NCBI RefSeq assembly: GCF_005490785.1
Contig: NZ_CP027295.1
Span: forward strand, 2,170,001-2,234,000
Source of the DNA: Brachybacterium sp. SGAir0954
GTDB lineage: Bacteria > Actinomycetota > Actinomycetes > Actinomycetales > Dermabacteraceae
Length of the DNA stretch: 64,000 nucleotides
Reading direction: 5' to 3'
Positions 8,925 through 19,200 of this stretch are shown here, piece after piece; within the stretch, counting starts at the first letter, position 1, and each line of letters begins with the position of its first letter. Made by a program: the position numbers and the translations under genes. The notes beneath the pieces are model-generated. The model ran no database searches. It was not told the origin of the DNA and saw only the letters and a list, made by a program, of their open reading frames with translations.

Positions 8925-10660
8925 CCACCACCTTCACCTATGACGGCAACGACGCGAACGGCAAGGCCGAGCGGCGCAGCCTGGTCACTACTCAGACCGT
9001 CACTCGCGCCGGCAGCGATGTCCTCACCTATGTCGCGGCCTATGACGCCGACGGCGCGATGACCACGGAGAAACTCCCCGGCGCCATCACCGCCACCCAC
9101 CTCGTGGACGAGGCGGGCGGGGAGGTGGGGCTGACCTATGCGGGGCAGCTCACCGACCCGGACACCGGTGAGGTGAGCATGGGGGCGTGGCTCGCCTGGT
9201 CCCAGACCAACGACATTCTCGGCCGGGTCCGCACCGACTCCACTACCTTCGCCTCGCAGATCGCGGCGGCCGCCGGGATCGAGGCTGATGCGGAGAGCGC
9301 GGTGGAGGATCCGCTGGACTTCGACCACCGCTACACCTATGACAAGGGAGGGAACCTCACCAAGGTCGAGGACCTCACCGGCCTACCCGTCGGCGGCAGT
9401 GAGGTGAGCCCGTACACGGTGCGGGAGTACACGTTCACCACCAACGGCGCCCGCAAGACGGCGAAGGAGACGATCCGCGCGGACGGCACCACGACGGGGG
9501 CCGCGACCACGGGGGTCAACCAGTCCCTCACCTACGACACGGCGGATCGCCTGACCGGTGGGTATGTGTATGACCTGCTGGGTCGGCAGACCACGGTCCC
9601 GGCCGCGCACGCCCCGAACACGGCGGGCGGGGACATCACGCTGGCGTACTTCGACAGTGACCTCCCGGCGAAGGTGACGCAGGGTGGGACGGCGACGTCG
9701 TTCACCCTGGACGTCGCGCAGCGGCGGCTCGTGCAGTCCTCCGTGACCGCGGCGAAGACCACGACCACCACACGGCATTACACGGACGGCTCGGACAACC
9801 CTTCCTGGATCGAGACGGCCCGCCCGGACGGGACGAGCGAGACGCTTCGGTACACGAGCTCGATCAGCGGGGACCTCGGCGCGTCGATCGCGACCGACGG
9901 TGGGACGTCGCTGATGCTGTCGAACATCCACGGTGACACTGCCACCACCATCCCCATCCCCAGCGGCACCCCCGCCACTGCGGCGGCGACGACGATCGCC
10001 GGCTGGTCCAGCTACACCGAATACGGCACACCCATCGACCCCGCCCAGACCGCCGTTGTCGGCACCAGCGCCGGCTACGGCTGGCTCGGAGCCAAGGAAC
10101 GCTCCACCGCCGCAGGAACCGTCGGCCTCACCCTCATGGGCGTGCGGATCTACAATAGAGTTACAGGAGCATTTACCAGCACTGATAACATTGTTGGCGC
10201 AAATAATACCGCATACAATTACCCAACTAATCCGGTCGGACTGTATGATCTTGATGGCGAGAAACCGAGAAATAAAAGGCGATCGAATCATCGTGCCGAC
10301 CGTCATTGGAAGAAAAGCGATCCGGTGCAGAGGGTGCGTTGGGGGAATAAGCGCGGATCCGCTGGAGGCCCATCGGCAGGAAAGAAGTTCTCCCGCAAGC
10401 AACTGCGTAAGCTCAAAAGGAGTGCAGGGCGATGCGCGTACTGCCAGAAGCATCTAAAAGCGGGCGAGGGGCATGGAGATCATATCGTGCCTAGAGTTAA
10501 CGGCGGTAACTCGACACCCAGGAACTTGCAGAGAACGTGCTCTCCCTGCAACCTCTCTAAGGGGGCCCGCTCGGGGCCCGGCGGAGGTGGCGGCAGGGGA
10601 GGATTTGCAGCAGCAGGAGGCTTTGGTGGCGGGAAGCCCTACTTGAAGAGCTTCAGATAG
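8925..10660 (+). pseudogene. Truncated rhs tail with an HNH nuclease tip
   Basis: An Rhs-repeat reading frame that begins abruptly at the right end of the IS3 element (TTFTYDGNDANGKAE...) and lacks the signal peptide and most of the shell. From 8925 to about 10150 it is nearly identical, without net indel, to 18207-19432 of the intact rhs (constant offset 9,282 bp). The core-closing motif LMGVRIYN...YPTNPVGLYDLDG ends at 10258. The final 133 residues are unrelated to the other copy: a basic linker, then CAYCQ, DHIVPRVNGG, NLQRTCSPCNLSKG, an HNH endonuclease with a zinc-binding C-x2-C pair on each side. It ends in a Gly-rich tail. GC content falls in this tip. Without a 5' end it is probably not made or exported, but it could act as a recombination reservoir. 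Confidence 0.85.
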
Positions 10661-10729
10661 CATGCCCGAATCGCCTTAATCTGCCCCGAAGAGGCAATAT
10701 TGGCGGTTTGTGAACCGAAAGGCAAAAGT

Positions 10730-11185
10730 ATGGATGGCCAGCATATTAAAGTGAACTTCCATCTTCATGAGGATGCGGAAGTTGCGAGCGAGGGCCTATG
10801 GGCCAGGCGGGTGGGCGATGGCGTGTACTCGATAGACAACACGCCAATGTATTTCACAGGGCTTGCAGTGGGCGACTGTGTCACGGTGAATATGGAAGGA
10901 GATCTTCTGTGGGCTGCGGATACCGAAACGTTTGGAGGTCATGCGAACGTCTGGATCCAATCTCTTTCGAGCGAAAAGAGCGCGGCGCGCGCACACCTTG
11001 AAGGTATGGCGAAGTCACTCGGCGATCGCGGGTTTTACTGCGAGTATGAAGATTTCATCCCTCGCCTGGCGGTCGATTTGGAGGAGTCTAAGGAAGCGAA
11101 GTGCCTGGTGGGGGAGCTAGACTCTCTGCAGATTGCAAACGAGATTGAATTCATGGTCACAAACAAAGTGACTTGGCTCGAATAG
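10730..11185 (+). CDS. DUF4265-domain protein, candidate immunity protein for the HNH tip
   Basis: 151 residues from ATG 10730 (AAAGG about 8 bases upstream; a TTG at 10700 would add 10 residues). The central block GLWARRVGDGVYSIDNTPMY...GLAVGDCVTV matches my recollection of DUF4265 proteins (W-A-ExxGxGxYxLDNIPFxAxGxxxGDxV). TETFGGHANVWI is in the position of their SGHST block. The protein is acidic, has no signal sequence, and lies 69 bp after the nuclease tip, the usual place for a cytoplasmic immunity gene. The immunity role is inferred from position; DUF4265 itself has no assigned biochemistry that I know of. Confidence 0.75.
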   Translation: MDGQHIKVNFHLHEDAEVASEGLWARRVGDGVYSIDNTPMYFTGLAVGDCVTVNMEGDLLWAADTETFGGHANVWIQSLSSEKSAARAHLEGMAKSLGDRGFYCEYEDFIPRLAVDLEESKEAKCLVGELDSLQIANEIEFMVTNKVTWLE

Positions 11186-11189
11186 TGTT

Positions 11190-11490
11190 CTTTGACGGGC
11201 TCTTCGCAGATGAGGGTATAGCTCGGTTCTGAATCCTCCGGTGTCCAGCTGTGCGCGGATGACGTAGTGGGTGAGGTTGCGCGTAGGTCCGTTGCTTGTG
11301 TCGGGATGGTCGAAGTAGGCCAGCACGTCCAAGGTCCGGCCGAGGGTGGCCAGCTCTTTGAGCTCTTTGGGTACGCCGTCGGTGAGGTCGTCGATGACGG
11401 TCCGGAGAGCCCTCTTCTCGCTAGCGCGGTTGGGGTCGCGGTAGGCGGCGGCGACGCGCTGGTAGATGCCGCAGGTCGCTTCGACTCTCG
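11190..11490 (-). pseudogene. C-terminal relic of an ISL3-family transposase
   Basis: Reading leftwards, the translation runs VEATCGIYQRVAAAYRDPN...KELATLGRTLDVLAYFDHP, then DTSNGPT, then RNLTHYVIRAQLDTGGFR. In ISL3 transposases the TSNGPTEAINGRLEHLRG block precedes the FRNLTxYIxRxLLExGGF ending; here about 18 residues containing the catalytic Glu are missing in frame. No upstream part of the gene or element ends are visible. Confidence 0.75.
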
Positions 11491-11528
11491 GGTTCTCGCT
11501 GCTCGCGTGCGGTTCCTAGGGTGTCCCG

Positions 11529-11873
11529 GTGACGGGCTTTGACGGTGGGGATTTCTACTGCGACATCGCGATCCCGCGACGTGAGCCGATCGAGGTGGTC
11601 CACGAGGATGACGAGGTGCTCGCGTTCCACCGCACGTGACCTTCCTGGCCAACCCCCATCGTCGTCGTGACCAAGCGTCACGTGGACTCGCTGTTGTCGC
11701 TCGCCGCCCGGGACGTTGCTTTGCAACTCCTCCGAGTAGTCCAGGACGTCGCCGCTGACGTGACCGCCCGCGAGGGGAGAGCCGGCATCATGACGCATCT
11801 CGGTACTTATCAAGACTCCAAGCACCTGCACGTCCATGTGCGCGCTGGAGCCCCGCTCAGAGCAACCAGCTAA
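11529..11873 (+). pseudogene. HIT-family (histidine triad) protein with an internal stop
   Basis: From GTG 11529 the frame reads DFYCDIAIPRREPIEVVHEDDEVLAFHRT, then TGA (11637-11639). It then continues in the same frame as PSWPTPIVVVTKRHVDSLLS... to GTYQDSKHLHVHVRAG, the HxHxHxx nucleotide-hydrolase motif of HIT proteins. Length and motif order fit one small HIT hydrolase whose codon 37 has become a stop, perhaps from CGA. The original role (nucleoside phosphate hydrolysis) is family knowledge. Confidence 0.8.
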
Positions 11874-12022
11874 GCCCCCCCCGCGAACCGGCTAACTCGG
11901 ACGAGACGGGTCATCATCTCTCGAGTATCCGATAACTGGCACTATCGGCCAGTGCGCGGGGAGATAGCCAAGTGCACCCACTGTGCAGCCGACTCGGGGG
12001 ACCTGCCCGTCTTGATGACCAT

Positions 12023-12805
12023 CTAGAGCAGAACCACCACGGCTGCAATCGCGCCGATGATCGTGGAGAGGCCAACTACGGCAGCGCCAATCTTGCGGCC
12101 GCGGGTCCACCACGTGGGTTCGGTGTCCTCCGGTTGTGTCGCCAGCGATGAGGATTCCCCGCTCTGCTGAGTCGTGACTGTGACTCGAGCCCCCTTTGAG
12201 CCGCTGATCGCCACGTTAACGGCCTGGGCGGCCTGATCTGCAGTTGGGGTGTCTTGAGAGCTTGGAGTTCCCGCGATCAGCTCACCGATCAGCTCTGCCA
12301 GAGCCGTCTTGACCTGATCCAGGATGCCGATGATCACCGCTGGCGAGACGGACCAGTAGATGCGTTGAATCTTCTGGAATGGGTTGCCTGATTCTCGATC
12401 GAAGTGGTGTCCGATGATCTCGGCCCCGGGGACGGCGATCGAGATGGGCTTCTCACTCTTTGCCCAGGCTTCGAGCTCTCCAACGCCGACTCGGATTGGC
12501 AGTTCCTCCGGCATCTCTTCACGAACGAAGTCCGGAAGCATTGAGTAGGGCAGGGGCTGCCGTTCGACCATCGTGGGACCGGTAACCGCGTCCATCAACA
12601 TCGGCGCCATGATGCGTCGGTACGGCGGCAGCTCCTCCGCTTCGACCCCGGAGAACCCCTTCAACTCTTGTGATGCCCATTCCCGCAGTTCCGCCGATCC
12701 TGCCCGTCCGCCGAGGATGACAACCTTGCGGAGGACGCTCGCGATAGGTTGATCTGACAGCAGATCGTTCTCGATGTCACCTAACAAGCCGCGATGTTGA
12801 GCCAT
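12023..12805 (-). CDS. AbiTii-domain abortive-infection protein
   Basis: 260 residues. The N-terminus (LGDIENDLLSDQPIASVLRKVVILGGRAGSAELREWASQELKGF...LPPYRRI) matches the AbiTii domain: an IE-D-L start, the LRK-x-LA block, the EW-xxELxGY-like motif and the Pro-Tyr-Arg. The middle (residues about 60-175) is as seen in AbiTii proteins. The C-terminus has a Trp-Trp and a hydrophobic segment (GAAVVGLSTIIGAIAAVVVLL), so the protein is probably tail-anchored in the membrane. It stands alone between mobile-element relics and the large rhs gene. A phage-defence role is inferred from the family; the effector activity of AbiTii is not established to my knowledge. Confidence 0.8.
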   Translation of the reverse strand: MAQHRGLLGDIENDLLSDQPIASVLRKVVILGGRAGSAELREWASQELKGFSGVEAEELPPYRRIMAPMLMDAVTGPTMVERQPLPYSMLPDFVREEMPEELPIRVGVGELEAWAKSEKPISIAVPGAEIIGHHFDRESGNPFQKIQRIYWSVSPAVIIGILDQVKTALAELIGELIAGTPSSQDTPTADQAAQAVNVAISGSKGARVTVTTQQSGESSSLATQPEDTEPTWWTRGRKIGAAVVGLSTIIGAIAAVVVLL

Positions 12806-13252
12806 AAGGAGATGAGCATAGCTTTCGCGGTAGGTGGGAGCGCATCAAGAGTCCTTCCAGTCCCGCGCCACCGGGTCCATGGATGCCCCGATGGGGTATA
12901 CCCCACGGTGCAGAAGTGTCACGAAACTGCGGGTTTCGACCCTGTGGGACGGGTGAGCCTACGGCGCCGTAGGTGTCACGCAGGGTGGTGCTCAAACTGG
13001 CAGATGTGTCTGGTTGAGGTGCCTCCAGTTCGTGCAGCAGTCCCCGTGTCGCGTTGGGGTGCGTCGTGGTACTGCTCGGCGGGGGGCCTGTCCTGGCTGT
13101 CCTGGTCGCTCGTCCAGGTGGTGCCCCCTGGGGTGTTTGGTCCGTTATGGACTCGTGACGTGAATGTCTGGGTGTGGGCTGGATGATGGCTTCAATCTTC
13201 GGCTTCGGAGGGGTGGAGCAGCGGGGTTGCTGCGAGTGGGTAGGAGCCTGCG
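12806..13252. other. Intergenic region upstream of the large rhs gene
   Basis: 447 bp with no supported gene. It holds two perfect palindromes: TGGGGTATACCCCA at 12892-12905 and CCTACGGCGCCGTAGG at 12958-12973. AGGAG at 13242-13246 precedes the TTG start of rhs. The divergent AbiTii gene also starts from this region. Confidence 0.6.
12892..12905. promoter_or_regulatory. Palindrome TGGGGTATACCCCA, copy 1
   Basis: A perfect 14-bp palindrome between abiTii and rhs, 87 bp from the abiTii start. The identical 14-mer recurs at 22806-22819 ahead of the broken resolvase. Could be an operator shared by island genes or a recombination half-site. Confidence 0.45.
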
Positions 13253-16200
13253 TTGGGTGGTCGTGTGTCGAGCCGGTGGTATCGCCGTGCATTGTTGTCG
13301 GTGGCGTCGCTGAGCATCGCGGGCCTGGTCGTCTCGGGGTTGCCGATGGGGTCGGCGCGGGCGGAGGACCCGCCGGTGGAGCCGGCGCCGCAGGTGTCTG
13401 CGCCGGTGTCGCCGGAGGAGCTGGACTTCCCGTCGGCGGTGGTGCAGGCCCGGGCGACCGGTGAGCGGGTGGAGGCCACGGCGGAGCGGGGGGAGTCCTC
13501 GACGACGTGGGCGAACCCTGACGGGACGGTGACGACGACGCAGTACGCCGCGCCGGTCCGGTTCCAGGACGATGAGGGGGCGTGGCGCGAGTACGACACG
13601 ACCCTGGTCGAGCAGGAGGACGGGTCGATCTCCCCGAAGGCCGTGCCCGATGGGGTGGTGCTCGCCGGTGAGGTCGAGGGGACGGAGAAGAAGCCCGCGG
13701 AGGTCGCGTCGGTCGACGCCGGCAAGGATGGTTCCGTGGCGCTGGCGTGGGAGGACTCCCTCGCTGATCCGGTGGTGAAGGGGTCGGTGGCGACCTACCA
13801 GGGGGCATGGCCGGGCATCGATCTGGTTGTGCATGCGACACGTGACGGTTTTGAGCAGTCCTTCGTGATTGCGGACCGCGAGGCGCTGCTGGACTACGCG
13901 GGTGAGTCGTCTGCTGCGAGTGATGGCGGCGGCGGTCAGCCTGCGCCGAGCGACGGTGGTGGCGATGCACCCGCCGCGGGGACGGGACCGGTGACGTGGG
14001 ATGTGCCGCTGCAGGTCGATGACTCGTTGACGGTCCGTGAGGTCAAGGGTGAGCGGGTCGAGTTCGTCGATCAGGACGACAAGGTCGTCTCGACGTTCGA
14101 GGTGCCGCTGGCGTGGGATGCGAGCGTGGACAAGGCCTCGCGGGAGCATCTTGCCCGCTCGGAGGTGAGCGTCGAGGTTCTCGAGCGGAAGAACGGTCTG
14201 GTCACGCTGCGGCTGGGTGTGGACCGGGGGTGGCTGCTCGATGGTGCTCGGGTGTTCCCGGTGACGGTGGACCCGGTGTATGCGAAGGCGACGGCGAAGC
14301 CGACGTTCGATGCGTTCGTGCAGACCAACTACTCCTCGGATCGTTCCAGCGAGCAGGAGCTGAAGGTCGGCACGTACGACGGGACGAACAAGGCCCGCTC
14401 GTTCCTCACCTTCGCGAACTCCTCGTTCAAGGGCCTGCAGATCCAGTCCGCAACGCTGAACCTGTATGAGACGTGGTCGTATTCGTGCACGGCATCTGCG
14501 CTGGAGGTCTGGTCGGTCGGGCCGGCGGTGGATTCCTCGGTGCGGTGGACGAACCAGCCGGCGATGGCCGCGAAGCAGACGTCGGTGAATGTCGCGAAGG
14601 GCGCGAACAGCTCCTGCGCGGCGGGCTGGGTGAACCTGTCGATCACGAACCTCGCGAAGACGTGGTCCACGAGCAGCGCGACCTCGGTATCGCTGGGTCT
14701 GAAGGCCGGGTCGGAGACGGACACGGTGGGGTGGAAGCGGTTCGGGTCGATGGAGTCGACGACGCCGCCGTCGATCACCTTCACCTACGACCGCAAGCCG
14801 AACCAGGCGACGGTGCCGGTCGTCGGGAACACGGGGACGTACGAGAGCACGTCGTACGCGTGGAAGAAGCGGCCACTCCTGTCCACGACCGCCACGGACC
14901 CGGATGGCAACACCGTCTCCGCCGAGATCCAGGTGCACACCTCGACCGCCGGGAATGCAAGCACGCTGCTGGGCCGCTGTTACACGGCGACGGGGACGTC
15001 GGGGCAGACGCTCTCGTGCACGCCGGGGTTCGACTTCCCCGACAACACGACGCTGTATGTGCGTGCGAAGGCGACCGATGAGATCGGTGTCGCCGGGTTG
15101 TGGTCGGGCTGGAAGACGGTGAAGACGGCGCAGACTGCGCCGTCCGCCCCGGGGATCACCTGCAATGTCGCGAACGGGTCGTGGTCGCAGACGAAGCCGT
15201 CTGCGAGCCTGTCCTGTTCGGTGGTGATCACGCAGGGGCTGTCGAACAATTCCCCGATCAACGTCCGTTACATGGTCGACGGTGCCACGGCGGAGACGGT
15301 CATGCGGATCGATCCGGGGCCGCGGACCGTGGCGCTGCCGGCGATCGCGTTCACCGAGGGTGCGCACAAGCTGACGGTGCGGGTCTCCACGGCGTCGACG
15401 ATGGCGTCTGCGCCGGTGTCGTTCCAGACGGGGTGGGGTGGTCCGTCGGTGATCCGGCCGGCGCCGCTGGCGGCGAGCAACGGCAGCTTCGCGGTGGAGG
15501 CGTCGGCACCGCCGGTGACGTCGAGCGGGCAGTCGGTGACGGCGCAGCAGCAGTGGCGCTTGGCCGGGACGACCGCGGCGTGGACGAACGCGGGGAGCGC
15601 GGCGACGCTCAGCGGCACGGTCGGCAAGCCCCTCCCGTACAAGGGGACGTTCGATGCGTCCACGGCGCTGGCGAGTGCGGGGAACACGTCCCGTGGTCCG
15701 GTGCGGTTGGAGTTCCGGATCTGCTTCACCTACCCCTCGATCACGCCGCTGTGCACGGATCAGACCCGGCCCACCACCCTGGTCCGGGTCCCGCACGCCT
15801 TCGGTGGTGGCTACCCGACCACGGACGTGGAGGCGGGGCAGGTCGCCCTGTACACGGGGGAGTTCCAGACGACGGCGACGGATGTGTCCGTGCCGGGGTA
15901 CGGGTCGAACATCTCCCTCGAGCGCTCCCACCTCTCCTACACCGGGACCGGGGACGTGAAGGACTGGCCCCTCGATGGGGTAACCGGGGTGTTCGGCCCC
16001 GGGTTCACCGCGAACCTCGAGGGTGATGACGCGACCGGCCTCGCCGGGATGGACGTGCTCGATCAGCGGATGAGCGATGGGACGATCGCCCTGGTCGATG
16101 ACGAGGGTGAGCCGCTGGTGTTCGTGAACCCCACCGGGAAGGTCGGCACCGTGACCGGTGCCCTGCTGCCCGGCACGGAGGACACCGAACTCTCCGGTAC

Positions 16201-19200
16201 CACCGCGCAGATCACCGGCACCGCGGCGGCGCCGAAGCTGCTGGTGACCGAGGACGACGGCACGATCACGACGTTCACCCCGGTGACGGGCGGTGCGAGC
16301 AAGAACCTCGTCTGGCATCCGGCATCGATCGCGGAGCCGGGCCAGGCCGGTGCGACGACCTTCGGTCACGATGCGACGACGGGCGCCGTGACGCGGATCG
16401 TCGCGCCGCTGCCCGACGGGCTCACCGGCACGGCGTGTCCGACGAGTGGGACGCTTGCTCCGGGGTGCCGGGCGATCGACCTGACCTACACCACCGTCAC
16501 CGATCCGAACGGGAAGCAGGCGCAGCGCCTGTCGAGCGTCGCGGCGGTGATGTACAACCCGGCGACGAAGCAGGTCGAGTCGAAGCCGGTGACCACCTAC
16601 ACCTACGACGCGCTCACGCGCCTGTCGAAGGTGACGGACGTCCGCTCGAACCTCTCCACCACGTACACGTGGGACGGATCCACGACGCGGATCAAGACGA
16701 TCACCCCCTCGGGTCTGGCCGGGTACACGGTGACCTACGCCGCGAACCCTGACACCTCGATCCCCACGCAGGTCGTCAAGAACGTCCAGCGCGGCGCGCA
16801 GACCAGTGGCGGCGCGGCGGTGCAGATCGCCTCGATCGTCTACGACGTCCCGGTCTCCGGGACGGGCCTGCCGAACCTCTCCGAGACGGGGATCAGCGCC
16901 TGGGTGAAGGACGAGAAGGATTCTGCGGAATACGCGGGACAGAAGCCCGTGAACGGGTACGCGGTGTTCTCCTCGGATCACCCGGTCACCGCACTGGTGG
17001 GGAAGTCCCTGACGGCGGCGGATCTGCAGTACGCGGATCTGCAGTACATCAACGCCGAGGCGTACACCATCAACTCCGCCTCCTACGGGGCAGGGGCCTG
17101 GCAGATCACCGCCGCCCGCTACGACGAGCAGGGCAACGTGATCCGCGAGCTTGATGCGGGGGCGGTCGCTACGGCGATCGCGACCCCGGATCTTGACGGC
17201 CCGGGGGTGGATGCCCTGTCCACGCAGACCTTCTACAACACCGAACAGAAGAACGGTGATGTCGTGGTGCTGCCGGCGGGGTCGGTGGTCACCGACGAGT
17301 TCGGGCCGGCGCGGGACGTGCTCCTGGCCGATGGGAGCACCACGGCGCGACTGCGCCCGCACACCGCGACCGTTTACGACCAGGGCGCGCCGAACAGCGG
17401 CGTGAATCCGGCGACCGGTCAGGCCTACGCCCTGCCGACCACCGTCACCATGGACGCGGTCACCACGGACAGCACGCCGGGGAACATCACCGCCCTCGAG
17501 CAGGTCTCCACGACCACGAACACCTACACCCCGATCGACGGGAAGGGCGTGGATGACCCGACCTCCGGATGGGTCCTCGGCGTCCCGACCACGGTGAAGG
17601 ACAGTCTCGGGCGCACCACGAAACAGCGCTTCGACGACCGCGGGAAGCTGGTCGAGTCGCGCATGCCCGCCTCGAACGGGACGGACGCGGGGACGACGAA
17701 GACGATCTACTACACCGCCGCCGCCAACAGTGAGGACGCCTCGTGCGGGGCGAGTGACCAGGCGAAGGCGTGGGCCGGCGAGATCTGCCGGACGTTCCCG
17801 GCTGCGGCGCCGAGCAGCGGCCCGACCCTGCCCTCGACGAAGGTCACCGGCTATGACTTCTGGCTCGCCCCGACCACCACGGTCGAGACGTCCGGGTCCG
17901 CGTCGCGCACCAGTCAGGTCACCTACGACGCGGCAGGGCGGGCGATCTGGACGAAGACCTCCACCAGCGGGGTCACGGGATCAGTCGCGCAGGACGCGAT
18001 CTTCACCCAGTACAACCAGACCACGGGCCTGGTCGACGCGGTCGGTGTCTCCAATGCGATGAACACCGGCATCGGGACGGTCAAGGACTCCTACACGTAC
18101 GACCTGTGGGGCAAGGAGACCAGCTACACCAACCAGCTCGGCGACAAGACCACCACCGCCTACGACACCGCAGCGCGGGTGGTGAAGGTGACCGACCCCA
18201 AGGGCACCACCACCTTCACCTATGACGGCAACGACGCGAACGGCAAGGCCGAGCGGCGCAGCCTGGTCACTACTCAGACCGTCACTCGCACCGGCAGCGA
18301 TGTCCTCACCTATGCCGCGGCCTACGACGCCGACGGCGCGATGACCACGGAGAAACTCCCCGGCGCCATCACCGCCACCCACCTCGTGGACGAGGCAGGC
18401 GAGGAGGTGGGGCTGACCTATGCGGGCCAGCTCACCGACCCGGAAACCGGTGAGGTGAGCACGGGGGCGTGGCTGGCCTGGTCCCAGACCAACGACATTC
18501 TCGGCCGGGTCCGCACCGACTCCGCGACCTTCGCCTCGCAGATCGCGGCGGCCGCCGGCGTCGAGGCTGATGCGGAGAGCGCGGTGGAGGACCCGCTGGA
18601 CTTCGACCACCGCTACACCTATGACAAGGGAGGGAACCTCACCAAGGTCGAGGACCTCACCGGCCTTCCCGTCGGCGGCAGTGAGGTGAGCCCGTACACG
18701 GTGCGGGAGTACACGTTCACCACCAACGGCGCCCGCAAGACGGCGAAGGAGACGATCCGCGCGGACGGCACCACGACGGGGGCCGCGACCACGGGGGTCA
18801 ACCAGTCCCTCACCTACGACACGGCGGATCGCCTGACCGGTGGGTATGTGTATGACCTGCTGGGTCGGCAGACCACGGTCCCGGCCGCGCACGCCCCGAA
18901 CACGGCGGGTGGGGACATCACGCTTGGGTACTTCGACAGTGACCTCCCGGCGAAGGTGACGCAGGGTGGGACGGTCACGTCGTTCACCCTGGACGTCGCG
19001 CAGCGGCGGCTCGTGCAGTCCTCCGTGACCGGCGCGAAGACCACGACCACCACACGGCATTACACGGACGGCTCGGACAATCCCGCCTGGATCGAGACGG
19101 CCCGCCCGGACGGGACGAGCGAGACGCTTCGGTACACGAGCTCGATCAGCGGGGACCTCGGCGCGTCGATCGCGACCGACGGTGGCACGTCGCTGATGCT

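Noticed and set aside
13145..17362. A 1,405-codon open frame antisense to the large rhs gene
   Set aside because: Arg/His-rich, no motif, no ribosome site; a composition shadow of the GC-rich rhs codons.
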